Positions 54,801 to 64,000 of a stretch of 64,000 nucleotides of DNA are shown piece by piece. The notes beneath the pieces are model-generated. The model saw nothing but the letters and a program-made list of their open reading frames with translations. It did not search any database and was not told the origin of the DNA. Numbering within the stretch: the stretch's first letter is position 1; each line of letters opens with the position of its first letter. The stretch is taken from NCBI GenBank assembly GCA_002964805.2, contig PUDQ02000105.1:248001-312000 (forward strand). Reading direction: 5' to 3'. The DNA is from Trametes villosa. Taxonomy: Eukaryota > Basidiomycota > Agaricomycetes > Polyporales > Polyporaceae. The position numbers and the translations under genes are program-made.

Positions 54801-57800
54801 CCACCGTCAGCCATCGAACCCACTCGTGCGCACCCGAAGACGTCGATGGAACGCTTATTCTTGCCCGGGCACCTAGCTATAGCACGGACGGACGCCCGAT
54901 GCACCTGAAGGTTCGGGCACGCCGTAACGGCGCCTGATGGCCCGCCGCCGCGTTCCATGCCGCCCGTCCGCCCTCTATCCGCCCGCCCAATCTGAGCGAT
55001 CGCAAATCGTGCCCACCCACGACGTCGACGCGCTCTTCGCGTCCCAATTCGCCCCCGTGGCGCGCCCGGACTCCAGTCCCTCTGCACGCCGCCAACCAGG
55101 GCATCTCGTCACCCAATCCTATCCCCGTGCGCAGGCAGGCGCGCCCGCACTCTCCGCACGGTCCCCCGTTTCTCGAACGCCCGGCCGAAGCTCCCTGTGC
55201 GCCTGCGAACGGGGGTCCCAGCGGGCAGGACGCGAACCTTGTACTCTATTCCGCGGCTGCAGACGGGCGCGCGGACGCTGCACGCCGCCCGGCCCTCGCA
55301 GCTTCCTCGAGCCTCCCTGCGTGCAGGGCTTAGGCTTCGGCGAGGCAATCCCCGTGGCCTGCGCGACGGCTTGCCCGGCAGCCCACGTTCGCCCCCTCTG
55401 CACCTGGGCTCCGTGACGCCACCGTTCTTGCGAACAGACACGAAACACGAAACGCGATCGTATGGGTATAGGTATGTGCTTCCAATTCTGTATCAGCCTC
55501 GCCCGTATACCGCAGCCCTCGCTCCTCGTTCAATTTCCAGCGCATCCACCCTCGTCACTGAACGCCGAGTGACGAGCGTGAAGGGGTGTACCGTGCGAGA
55601 GGCGGCGTGCCGGTGTTACAGCGCCCCTTCCCATGTGCACCCCCTTCCCGTCCCAATCACCCCCTCCCCATCCTATATTCGTCCCCTGAATGACGGTGCG
55701 AACGCTGCTCGGTGTGCGGCGTCTCCGCATAGAGCCGGCCGGCCGTTCTTTCATTTCCCCGCGCACCCACAGTCCCGTGCACCCGGCGGTCCAGTACGCC
55801 CACCCCACCTCCCCCTCCTCTCTGCTTCTGCGGGCGGCTTGTGCCATATACACACGCGACACACGGCAGGATCCGTCGCGCACGCCCCAAGTCCCGGCCG
55901 AGCGGTCGCGCGGGGCACGAAGTGGTGAATTTGGGCTCAGCACGCCCGCGATGGCGATGGCGATAGGTGAGGGTGGGGGCGTGACCGTGGGGCCGCCCAG
56001 GAGGGTGCCGGGCGGAAACCGCGTGTTCGTGCGCGGCCCCACTGCGCACGGATGCTCCCCTTCCAAATGCCAAGTTCCAAGTTCCCTCGGGGAGCTGCTC
56101 AGCGCCAGCACTGATGGTCGTTCGAGATCCTTCCATGGGTTGGAGGAGCGTACGTACGTATCATCTCGTCCCCGTCTTAGGGTTTAGGATTTGTTCGGCG
56201 TCTACATAGCGTCCTGTAGAACGGCAGAACGTGGGCGCCAGCGGGAGAATCACTGGCACCAGTGCTGTACGTGTATGTGGTCACGACGTACTACGGGCGA
56301 AGACGTCGACGTCGCGTCTCCACCATATGCACTCTGCGCCCATTCAGTCGGAGACGTCGGCCGGATATACGTCGCGCATTCGCCCGGGCGCCCCTGACGC
56401 ATCCCTCCACCGCGTCTTCACTGTTACTATTCAGGCCCAGGAGTCCGCTTCAGCTTCCACTCCCGCCAGCCTCCAGGATTCGCGACGGGGATTCTGAACT
56501 CTGAACTTGAAGGGCGCGGGTGGGATGCTGCGCAGGCGCGCCCACGAAGCCGCGATAAATTTGCACGCCGGGGTTCCTCTCGTTGCGCGGGAAACGATCG
56601 ATTACGGCGCACCGTATGGTACAATGTATTGCTATTAGCGACCTAACGTGCAGAATAAGCAGACAGATGGGTGGATTCGCCGACGGGTGTGCGTGCGAGC
56701 GAGACGGCGTCTTTGGCGGGCGACGGCGACAGCACAGCGCTGGCCGGGCAGCCACGCCAGGATTCGAAGCCTGCGAAGACAAGTCGACGGGAGATGAAGG
56801 GGCAGAGACGCACGGACGGCGGATAGACTCGCATCTGCAGGAGCGAGAAGGTGCCGTAAGCGAGCGACGAGCACGCTCTCGAAACCCGCCAGAACGCAAA
56901 CGCAAACCTACCGCCAGTGTCGGCCGGGCGCAGAGCGCACGTAGAAGGGGGTGGGGGGCAGAGGAAATCAGGGGAAGCCCGCAGGCGCGCGCGGACTGGA
57001 CCCGGGGAGATTCGTCGTATGCGTGCGCATCTTCCGTGCGCGGGCGCACACGTACGAGCCCCGCGCGCCCTGGCTCCTCTGATATGCCACAAGGGGCAGG
57101 GCGGCCCCGGGGGAGAGGACACAGTGCGCGCGGGGCTCCAGCCTACGTATGCAGGCGGGAGCCTCACGTCGACGCGCCCATGGGTGTCTGATTCTCATTC
57201 TCTGCGGCGGGGCTGAGCAATGCACGCGGTCGCACGGGCTGGCGCGGGGGCATTCAGTCGGCCAGGCGGGCAGCGTCGCTGCTCCCAAGCCCGCGGCTTC
57301 TTCCATCGAGTGCGTCAGGAGTCGGACGCGCCGGGCTGCTGGGCGGTGGGACGTCTGCACATCCCCGTCACGCAATTTTCGCGGTCGTGCGTCGCAGGGG
57401 GATGTGCGGGATGTGGCACATCACACTCACCGTGTCTAACGGGGACCCTGCAGGTCGTCGACGCATGATGTCTATATTTGCGGGTGCGCGTCCTCCAGCT
57501 GTAGCGTAGCAACTTGCCGGCGGCGAGCCTTCTGGTGTGCATAGCAAGGGCCGTGTGTGTATATGTCCTGCCGCCTTCTGGTCGAGGTCCTGCGAGGGCG
57601 ACGGCCGCGTAAGCGGCGGTTACGGGGAATTGGCGGGGTGACGGTGAGAGCTATGACATGCTCGAATGCGAAAAATTGTGGACATTGAGCAGATGATGCG
57701 ACGGCGGCGGGACAGCTGCGCCCTGGGCCGCGGCGGGTCATGATCGCTATGTCGACGCCAGGCCTGGGAGGGGGGCAGTCTCGTCTCCGGGCAGGGAAGA

Positions 57801-59047
57801 GCAGGGGGAGGGGCTGGGCCGCGGCGGACGCCCGCGCGCGCACTCTGGGCGGGCCTGGGCTGCGAGGCAACGTAGCTGCCCAGAAACGGCAGGGGATCAC
57901 ACCGGCGGGAGTGCGAGAGCAACGAGGCGGCGCCCCGGCGTTTGTGCGCGACGGCCTTTCCCGATCGGGCGCATGTGTCGGGGTGCGCGACGTGTGAAGG
58001 GCGTGCAGCCGAGGCGCGGCGGGGTCGGGCGGCACTAATCGGGCAGTATGGCGGGCGCGCGAGTCATCCCCGCGTCCGCACCGCGTCACCGCTCCCCGCA
58101 TTGCGGCTAGCAGCCGAGCAGGGCGCAGTCCAAGACCCTCGCGTATCGCGCACGGTGATGCTGATGTGCGTCGGTCGTCATTAATCGTGCTATTGTGCGC
58201 CGTATCCAGCGCGGGCGCGGGGACTATTGTGGCGCGAATGCAGGGATATTGGCCGCAGGGCGCGGACGAGCGCGCTGGTTCGAGCGACGCAAGCGAAGGG
58301 ATGCGGTTCGGATAAGGGGGGCTGCCAGTGCGCATCTGCATCAGAGCGAGAATAGCCTGAGGGCATCCAGATTGAGAAGGCGATGAATAGAGTGCGCGGA
58401 CGGGCGACGAGGATCTCCTCTGCGGCGCGCATGAGAAAACCGAAAATTTCGGCGGATGTGCGATAGAGTTCCGACCTGTGGCCACTGGCCTCGCCGCTCT
58501 CCGTCCCATCCGTCTTCTGCCAGTGCACACGCGTATCTCGTCCTGCGCACACACGCCGGGGTTGCGCTGCGCTGCTCGTGCCAACGATACACCCGCGCCG
58601 CATGCAAAGGGCTTGTGATGTGCAATGCACCCGCCCGCGGGCTGGCTATGGGACGGGCGACGCGGTGGCTGCAGTGACTGAATTTTGGGAGGCTCGAGAA
58701 GATCAGCAGTTGGGCCGGGTGGCGGAAGCATATCAGGGCGTTGCACAACCGCCCATATCTGGATGGACTCGCGATCTGTGACTCGCGTGTGACGCTCTGT
58801 GACTGGTGCGCCAAAAATGGGCTAGAGGGAGAAAGCGAAAATAATTAAGGGAGGGGATCTGGAGGGCGATCTGGTTCCGCTGCGCTGGGTCTGTGGGACG
58901 AATTGGGAGAGGCAGCGTCCGATTGCTCGTCCTTGCTCCCAGACGCCTTATAAGTATCCTCTCCTCCTCCCCTGCCCCTCCGACGCCCTCCCCCGACAAA
59001 TCATCCCCTCCCCTCGTCATACCCCTCCCGCCCCGCCCGCCACAACC
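51857..59047. other. 7.2-kb GC-rich region without a supportable gene
   Basis: This is the longest gene-free stretch in the window. Open frames are frequent on both strands, but they are rich in Arg, Pro and Ala, carry no domain motif and show no consistent splice structure, as expected from random GC-rich DNA. Short imperfect repeats occur: gatgcag copies at 54201-54235 and GACG/GACA tetramers at 54601-54625. A telomere-like ttagggttta occurs at 56178-56187. The last 120 bp form the promoter of the Ecl1-like gene. I see no transposon proteins, tRNA or snoRNA. Confidence 0.5.
58949..58954 (+). promoter_or_regulatory. TATA box of the Ecl1-like gene
   Basis: TATAAG sits about 95 bp before the ATG at 59048 and is followed by a pure pyrimidine tract (cctctcctcctccc, from 58958), the usual arrangement in strong fungal promoters. 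Confidence 0.55.
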
Positions 59048-60019
59048 ATGGACGCCGTTGACTTGAACTGGTGCTTGACTTGCGGTTGCAGGATCGAAGT
59101 GGTACGCGTTCCCCCCGCTTCTCCCGTCGATCGTCCCGTAACACTTCCACAGACCGGCTACTCCCAAGCCTACTGCTCTCCCCAATGCCACACCGCCGAG
59201 ATGGGCTCGACTTCTGCCCTCCAACTCTACCCCTCCTCGCAACAAGTATCATCATACTTCTCCGACAGCTTCGACGACGAGGTGTGCCACCTCGAGGAGT
59301 GCTCAGTCGAGCCCCAACTCCCATCGTCTCCCTCCAACTCATGGATCGGCCGCGGCGACGCTGGCATCATGGACTGGGCCCGCTCAGTACCATCCGGCGC
59401 CCCCTCTGACGACGAGCCCGCCACTCTCACAAGGCCGAAGCTGCTCTCTCTCGCGAGCACCCCGGTCAAGCCCTCCCTCTACATGTCTCGCGCACAACCA
59501 GCACCCCCGGAGCCTTCTCGTCCGATCCTCACCCCGCAACAGTCGCTCCCATCTCTCTCCCGCGACTCGACGCCCCTCCACTCAGTCGTGTCCCTTACGA
59601 CCGACTCTTCTTATTCTCTCGCAACACCGGCAACGGGCTCCGTAGTCGGTTCTCTCGCGGCGTTCGAGGCATCGCGGCCGAAGGGCCTCCTCAGCGGCCT
59701 CAAGGCGCAGCTTCGCGGTCTCAGCTCGACGACCTCGCTGAAGGAGAAGCAGCGGTCGAGTACGGTGACTCGCCGTGACGCGGACAGCACGGACGCGACA
59801 AGGCCAGCACCGAAAACCCGACGGGCGTCGTCGCCCGTCTCGTTCTACCACATGCCGGAGGAGTACCTCCCGCCGAAGCGGAAGGAGGCAGGCGTACGGG
59901 CGGCGGCGACGAAGGAAAACACGCACCCAGCACCGGTGAGCAAGCGTGCGACGCCAGCGGTCGAGGAGCACCCCGCGTTCCGCGCACGCGGCCGCAAGCC
60001 CTCTCGCTTCGCCTCATGA
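59048..60019 (+). CDS. Ecl1-like protein (extender of chronological lifespan family)
   Basis: Ecl1-family proteins are small zinc-binding regulators of starvation response and lifespan in S. pombe. The N-terminus MDAVDLNWCLTCGCRIEV and the following YCSPQC give the C-x2-C ... C-x3-C zinc motif of this family. Between them, 59102-59152 is a 51-nt stretch with GTACGC, a cgtaac branch-like site and CACAG. It is a multiple of three without a stop, so the protein has either 323 residues (retained) or 306 (spliced); splicing brings the two cysteine pairs to the usual spacing. The remaining 260 residues are Ser/Pro/Thr-rich with basic patches (PPKRKEAG) and no second domain, far longer than the about 80-residue yeast proteins but common in basidiomycete members. 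It probably acts in the nucleus. Confidence 0.8.
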   Translation: MDAVDLNWCLTCGCRIEVVRVPPASPVDRPVTLPQTGYSQAYCSPQCHTAEMGSTSALQLYPSSQQVSSYFSDSFDDEVCHLEECSVEPQLPSSPSNSWIGRGDAGIMDWARSVPSGAPSDDEPATLTRPKLLSLASTPVKPSLYMSRAQPAPPEPSRPILTPQQSLPSLSRDSTPLHSVVSLTTDSSYSLATPATGSVVGSLAAFEASRPKGLLSGLKAQLRGLSSTTSLKEKQRSSTVTRRDADSTDATRPAPKTRRASSPVSFYHMPEEYLPPKRKEAGVRAAATKENTHPAPVSKRATPAVEEHPAFRARGRKPSRFAS

Positions 60020-63000
60020 TCGCCCCGATCGCCTCGCCCCGTCTCTCACCCCGCATACATCGTCTTAGACGACGCGCCCGCCGCGTCTTGTACAGTATTT
60101 ATCCCGCACTCGCTTTCGACGTTTCCTCTGCTCTCGCCACTGGGATTGGCAAATAGGAATCCAATCCCCCCGCCGGCCGGCGCCGCCATCGCGGCGATCG
60201 CCCCGAGGTCCCCCTCCCCCACACCTCCCAGCAGGCGCGTGCGCTCACACACTACATCTTCACCCTCCCTGCCGGCACATGGACCTCGAAAAGATGACGC
60301 ACGCCCTCGCTGCCTCTTGCCCTGCTTCCGCTTCCTCTCCCTCTCGCACACGGACTTGCACATAGCCTCCCCCATCACTGCATCATCGCCCTAGCCTACT
60401 CGACTCACTACCCCTGCACGCCCACCACCACTCGCTCACGGTCTCCTTGTCCCTTGTCTGTCTTGCTCCCCTCTGCCCCCGCTGTCCGCCGCATACCTAC
60501 CATTCGTTCGCATCTACCAACCCCATCGCACGCCTTCCAAAAATCCACGCGCCGTCAGATACCTCTCCCCCCACCCTCATTCTGCCCATCCGGTCCGGAT
60601 TTCTGTTGTTCGTCTCTACTGTGATGACGCCCCCCTGCATACCTCTTTCCTGCTTCGGGCCCGCGCGCCGCGCGGGCGCCATGCCACGTCCCCCTCGCCC
60701 CAGCCCCCCATATTCCCCTTGCTGCTCACGTATGGCCCGCCCCGTACCTACTACTTGCCACCGACTGACACACCGCTCTCCCGCCTCGCGCGCGGGCTGT
60801 ACGCTACTACATGTACCACGGTATACGCATTAGATGCGCAACGCATAGATATCCCGCATACCCGTCACCCAGAAACCCACCGCGTGAGCGTGAGCGTGAA
60901 CATGAACATGAATTGGGTGCATTCGAACGGCTACGAATAGACAGACGTCCGCGGACGTTTGCGTACGAGTCGATCGTCCGTCCGAGCCGAGGCTCGAGTC
61001 CGTGCACTCCGTCCCGAACGAAGTCCTTCGCTGTGTTGTAGCCCGCAGCCGCGCTTCGCCATTGACCACGACCTCGAGCTCGTCTCCCGCTTGCCCCGCA
61101 CCCTCCTGCACCCGCGCTCGAACCCCGAACCTACCGCAAATTAGCTCCCGAGCTCCACTGGCAGCGCACAGCTCTTCCTCCGCGGCGTCGGCGTCGGCTG
61201 CGCACGCAAATACCTGGCGTTCGGCCGCCAGCTCCCGCCGCCTTCGCGCACGATCGTGTTTCACGCCGTACGCGGGCACAGATCCCACGGCCGGTGAGCT
61301 CGCAGGCACGGGCGCGACCCCGGACCCCATTCGAACGCGAAGTCGTCATGGAGCCCGTCCGCGGGAGGAGAGGCGAGGGAAGTTGGTCCCCCACTCAGTC
61401 GCCACGGTCAGCGAGTCTGCTCCCGCCCCGACATCCGACTCCGAGCATCCGACGCTCTCACCCCCTTCCGCGCTCGTACCCCACTGCAGCCGCTGCCCCG
61501 CGGGGAATTCCCATCCTCTGAGCACTCCCGCTGCGTTCTTGGCTGCCGCCGGCACACTCGTCGCTGGGTCGGAAAATCCAGCGTTATATTCATCTATCTG
61601 CTCGTGACCGCCCTCGGCGGGCGCGGCGGCGCTCGCACCATCGCACCACACAACACGCACACTGCTCAGTCGACTCGGCTTGGGACTCTGGGGCTGGGAC
61701 TCGGACTGGGAAGGTTCTGCTGCTGCTCGGCCGGCACGTCTTTCAGGGGCACGGCACGGCGGCGGGTCGATCACCCGCTGCGCTGCCGTACGTCCGTCAC
61801 CCGTGCGCCCGATCCGCTCTCTCCCATAACATCTCCAGCGCCCCCTCCGCCTCGGCGTCCAAAACGCAGCTGACGACATTGTCGAACCCCAGCAACTTGA
61901 AGTCTTCCGGTACCCGCCCCGCACGAGTGTCTTCGCCGCGTGCAGGACTCGCACATGGCGCGGCGGCTTCTCGTGATGTCGACGACGCTGCGGTCCGGCG
62001 ATCCACCCGAGCGGCCGTTCGAAATTCGAAGTTCGCGCTCGGCTCGCTCGACGAGACGCACCGGATGACGACGGTCGGTCGCCGGTCAGCCGGCCACCTT
62101 CCTCTCGAGTGAGTGCTCGCATTCTTGTCTGGCCTGGGCCGGGCGCGAGCCCGCTCGTACCCGCAGAACGCAGAACGGAGGATCGCCCGGGTCAAACCTT
62201 GGAATTACGGCCTCACAGTCCTCTCCGCCCGCACCCGACGTCGTGTGCAAAGTCCACTCGAGCCCAAGTCACCGCAGGGCCAGGCCGCGCACTGGGGAGT
62301 GCTCACGTACGCAGTGCAGGTCAGTTCCACGTTCGCCTCGGACCGACAAATTCCACCACGGTCATCTCCCCCTCGAGCCTCCGACCTCCTGAGTCCCGAG
62401 TCTCTTTCTTCTCGCCAATCCGCCGGACCTCTTCTGCCCCAGCCTTGTCCTTGTTCTCCGCCTCAACGTGCGCCAGGCACCGTCCCCGGTTTCCTACAGC
62501 TGGCTTGGTCACTTTGCTCAGGTGCGCACGGCCGCCCCTGATTCCGAATCCACACCGATCGCGATCGCCTCCCCCTCCAGCTTCAGCGCGCAGAGGATAT
62601 TAAAAAGGGGCCACGAGGCGAGGCGCGCTCCCGCGCACGCCGCGAGGGGCGTTGTTTGCGCGAGTGGCGCCCCCGTTACGAGGGGCAGCCACAAATACTA
62701 CAACGAACGCGGGCCCGCAGGGGCTCGCCAGGCACGCCCGCAGGCGTGATTGGGGGCGCCGAGGGGCGCCGGTGATGTCGATGGGGTGGCGCGCGATTGC
62801 ATGAGCTGCGACGTCTTGCGACGCTCGTTTTGCATTCAAGGGTTGGTTTGTCTATACTCAGCTGGAAGGACAGCACAACGAGTACTTGTGTTGCACATTG
62901 TACTGCTCGTGGGCGCTAATCCCAACGCCGTTGACGCCCATCGCCTGTACTACGTCAGTTCTACCAACGCCAGGGTCAGACTCATAACGACATTCCGCCG

Positions 63001-64000
63001 CGCAGCGTCGATTGCACTAATCTGCAGACATTTCGGCGCGCATCTGAACGATTCACGCTGATGGACGATGGGCGCGCTGCGCCGTATTACGCCACGCGAC
63101 CGCAAGGCACACTTCATCTCACCGCCTGAGCGCGAACCTGAGCCAGAGCCGAATCCTGCCACGCTTCCGACTTCGTGCGCTAGTCCGGTACGAGCCTCCC
63201 CTCCTTTCCTTCCCGCTCCTCCCCCATTAACTTTGATCAAAGCCTATCCACGTCTCCCGGGTCCAGTCTCGACGCTCCAGCACGCGCAGGGCCTCGCCCG
63301 TGCGCCGCGTCCCATGGCCCGCCGTGCGTTCCCAGCAGCGCGCCTCCGAAGCGGCCTCACGCTCGGAGGAACGGGTCTTCGGGCAGGACAGCCGGGCCCT
63401 CCGCACCCCAGTCTCCGCGCCGCACCTTCGCCCGCTTCGACCGCCTTCGCTCCCCGCATGCGCGATGGGGGCGCGGGTTCTGCGCCACGTCTGGGCAGGA
63501 GCAAGTCCACCGTCGCCGTACGGTCCTGGAACGTGACGTCGGGCTCGTGTGCACGATCGCAGTCCCTCCCGCTCGTTCTCCCGTCCCGGAGGCGAGGTAT
63601 GTTCTGCGTAAGTAACAGGCGGGACGTCTGCCGACGCACAAGCTTCTATGCACACTCGAGCAGATTCCGCTCGCCTGCGAGCAGCCGGCGTATTCGACGA
63701 CGTCGCGCCCGTCTTCGCGTCCGGAACGCACGGCGAAGCGCGCGTATGGACCCCGAGTGTCCGGCCCTCCGAGCGTCCGAGCCTCGACCGCACACTGCAC
63801 GCGACAGAACTCTCCCCGTCCCACTCGGCAGCGCATCGCGCTCGGGCGGGGGGGCATCTTTGGGGGGCACTGGGCAGGGCCGTGATCTGGGTTCTGGGGG
63901 CGACCGCTTCGCCCGCCTTCCGCCTCCCGAGGGCCGAAGGGAAGCGCAAGGTGAGTGTCGCCGAACTTAGCGACGTATATACTCACGCTGTGCTTCTTTC
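60020..64000. other. 4-kb region with no supportable gene
   Basis: The first 800 bp are very C/T-rich and probably include the 3' UTR of the Ecl1-like gene. A hexamer tract (gtgagc/gtgaac/atgaac) lies at 60884-60913. The remainder is GC-rich with overlapping ORFs on both strands that lack domains or a consistent exon pattern. A real gene could begin near the right edge, but nothing here supports one. Confidence 0.4.

Noticed and set aside
56750..56775. T-arm-like ccaggattcgaagcctg
   Set aside because: A short stem-loop only; flanking bases do not form a cloverleaf.
52000..58700. Remnants of a retrotransposon in the gene-free region
   Set aside because: No reverse transcriptase, integrase or protease motif in any frame and no long terminal repeats were found.
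57472..58746. 424-codon minus-strand ORF in the large gap
   Set aside because: It is Arg/Pro/Ala-rich with no domain, and similar long frames appear on both strands of GC-rich DNA.

Overview
This window is eukaryotic and looks like a GC-rich filamentous basidiomycete, probably an Agaricomycete. Genes are broken by many short introns (mostly 46-75 nt, GT-AG, with CTNAC/CTGAC-like branch sites), intergenic gaps are short, and the gene set is fungal: an ABCC pump, an Msy-type EF-hand MscS channel, Rho3, Bfr2, a Zn2Cys6 regulator, an Msc2-type zinc transporter, Shr3 and an Ecl1-like protein. I saw no tRNA, rRNA or CRISPR array and no autonomous transposon. All exon models were read by eye from splice sites, reading frame and family motifs; no alignment or transcript data were available.

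Layout. 1-9 kb (+): the 3' part of a ubiquitin C-terminal hydrolase, an extended SDR reductase (DFR/Gre2-like), and a complete 31-exon ABCC transporter. 9.8-12.3 kb (+): an MscS channel with an EF hand. 12.8-17.9 kb (-): a Rho3-type GTPase and a very acidic protein with a small cysteine motif. 18.2-29.6 kb (+): Bfr2/AATF (ribosome biogenesis), a Zn2Cys6 / fungal-specific transcription factor, and a cation diffusion facilitator with a long His-rich loop. 29.9-39.8 kb (-): an unrecognised multi-exon protein, CNOT9/Caf40 (CCR4-NOT), and a [4Fe-4S] L-serine dehydratase with a mitochondrial-like leader. 40.3-51.9 kb (+): a SET-domain protein, a PX-PH-RhoGAP protein and an Shr3-type ER chaperone. 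52-64 kb is almost gene-free and GC-rich; the only gene I support is an Ecl1-like zinc-motif protein at 59.0 kb.

There is no obvious biosynthetic cluster; this reads as a housekeeping and signalling neighbourhood. Loose functional links, by inference only: Rho3 and a Bem3-like RhoGAP (polarity); the zinc transporter and the Ecl1-like protein (zinc and starvation physiology); Bfr2 and CNOT9 (RNA metabolism).

The most notable structural feature is a set of very small exons needed to keep conserved protein cores in frame: 7 nt in the L-serine dehydratase, 8 nt in the ABCC transporter just before its LSGGQ signature, 10, 12 and 12 nt in the Zn2Cys6 factor, and 13 nt in Rho3. There is also one GC-AG intron and several introns ending in AAG. 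Other items to check are a 0.48-kb TA-flanked inverted-repeat element between the RhoGAP and Shr3 genes, a nested hairpin in an unusually long Bfr2 intron, and a decayed tandem duplication downstream of the SET gene.
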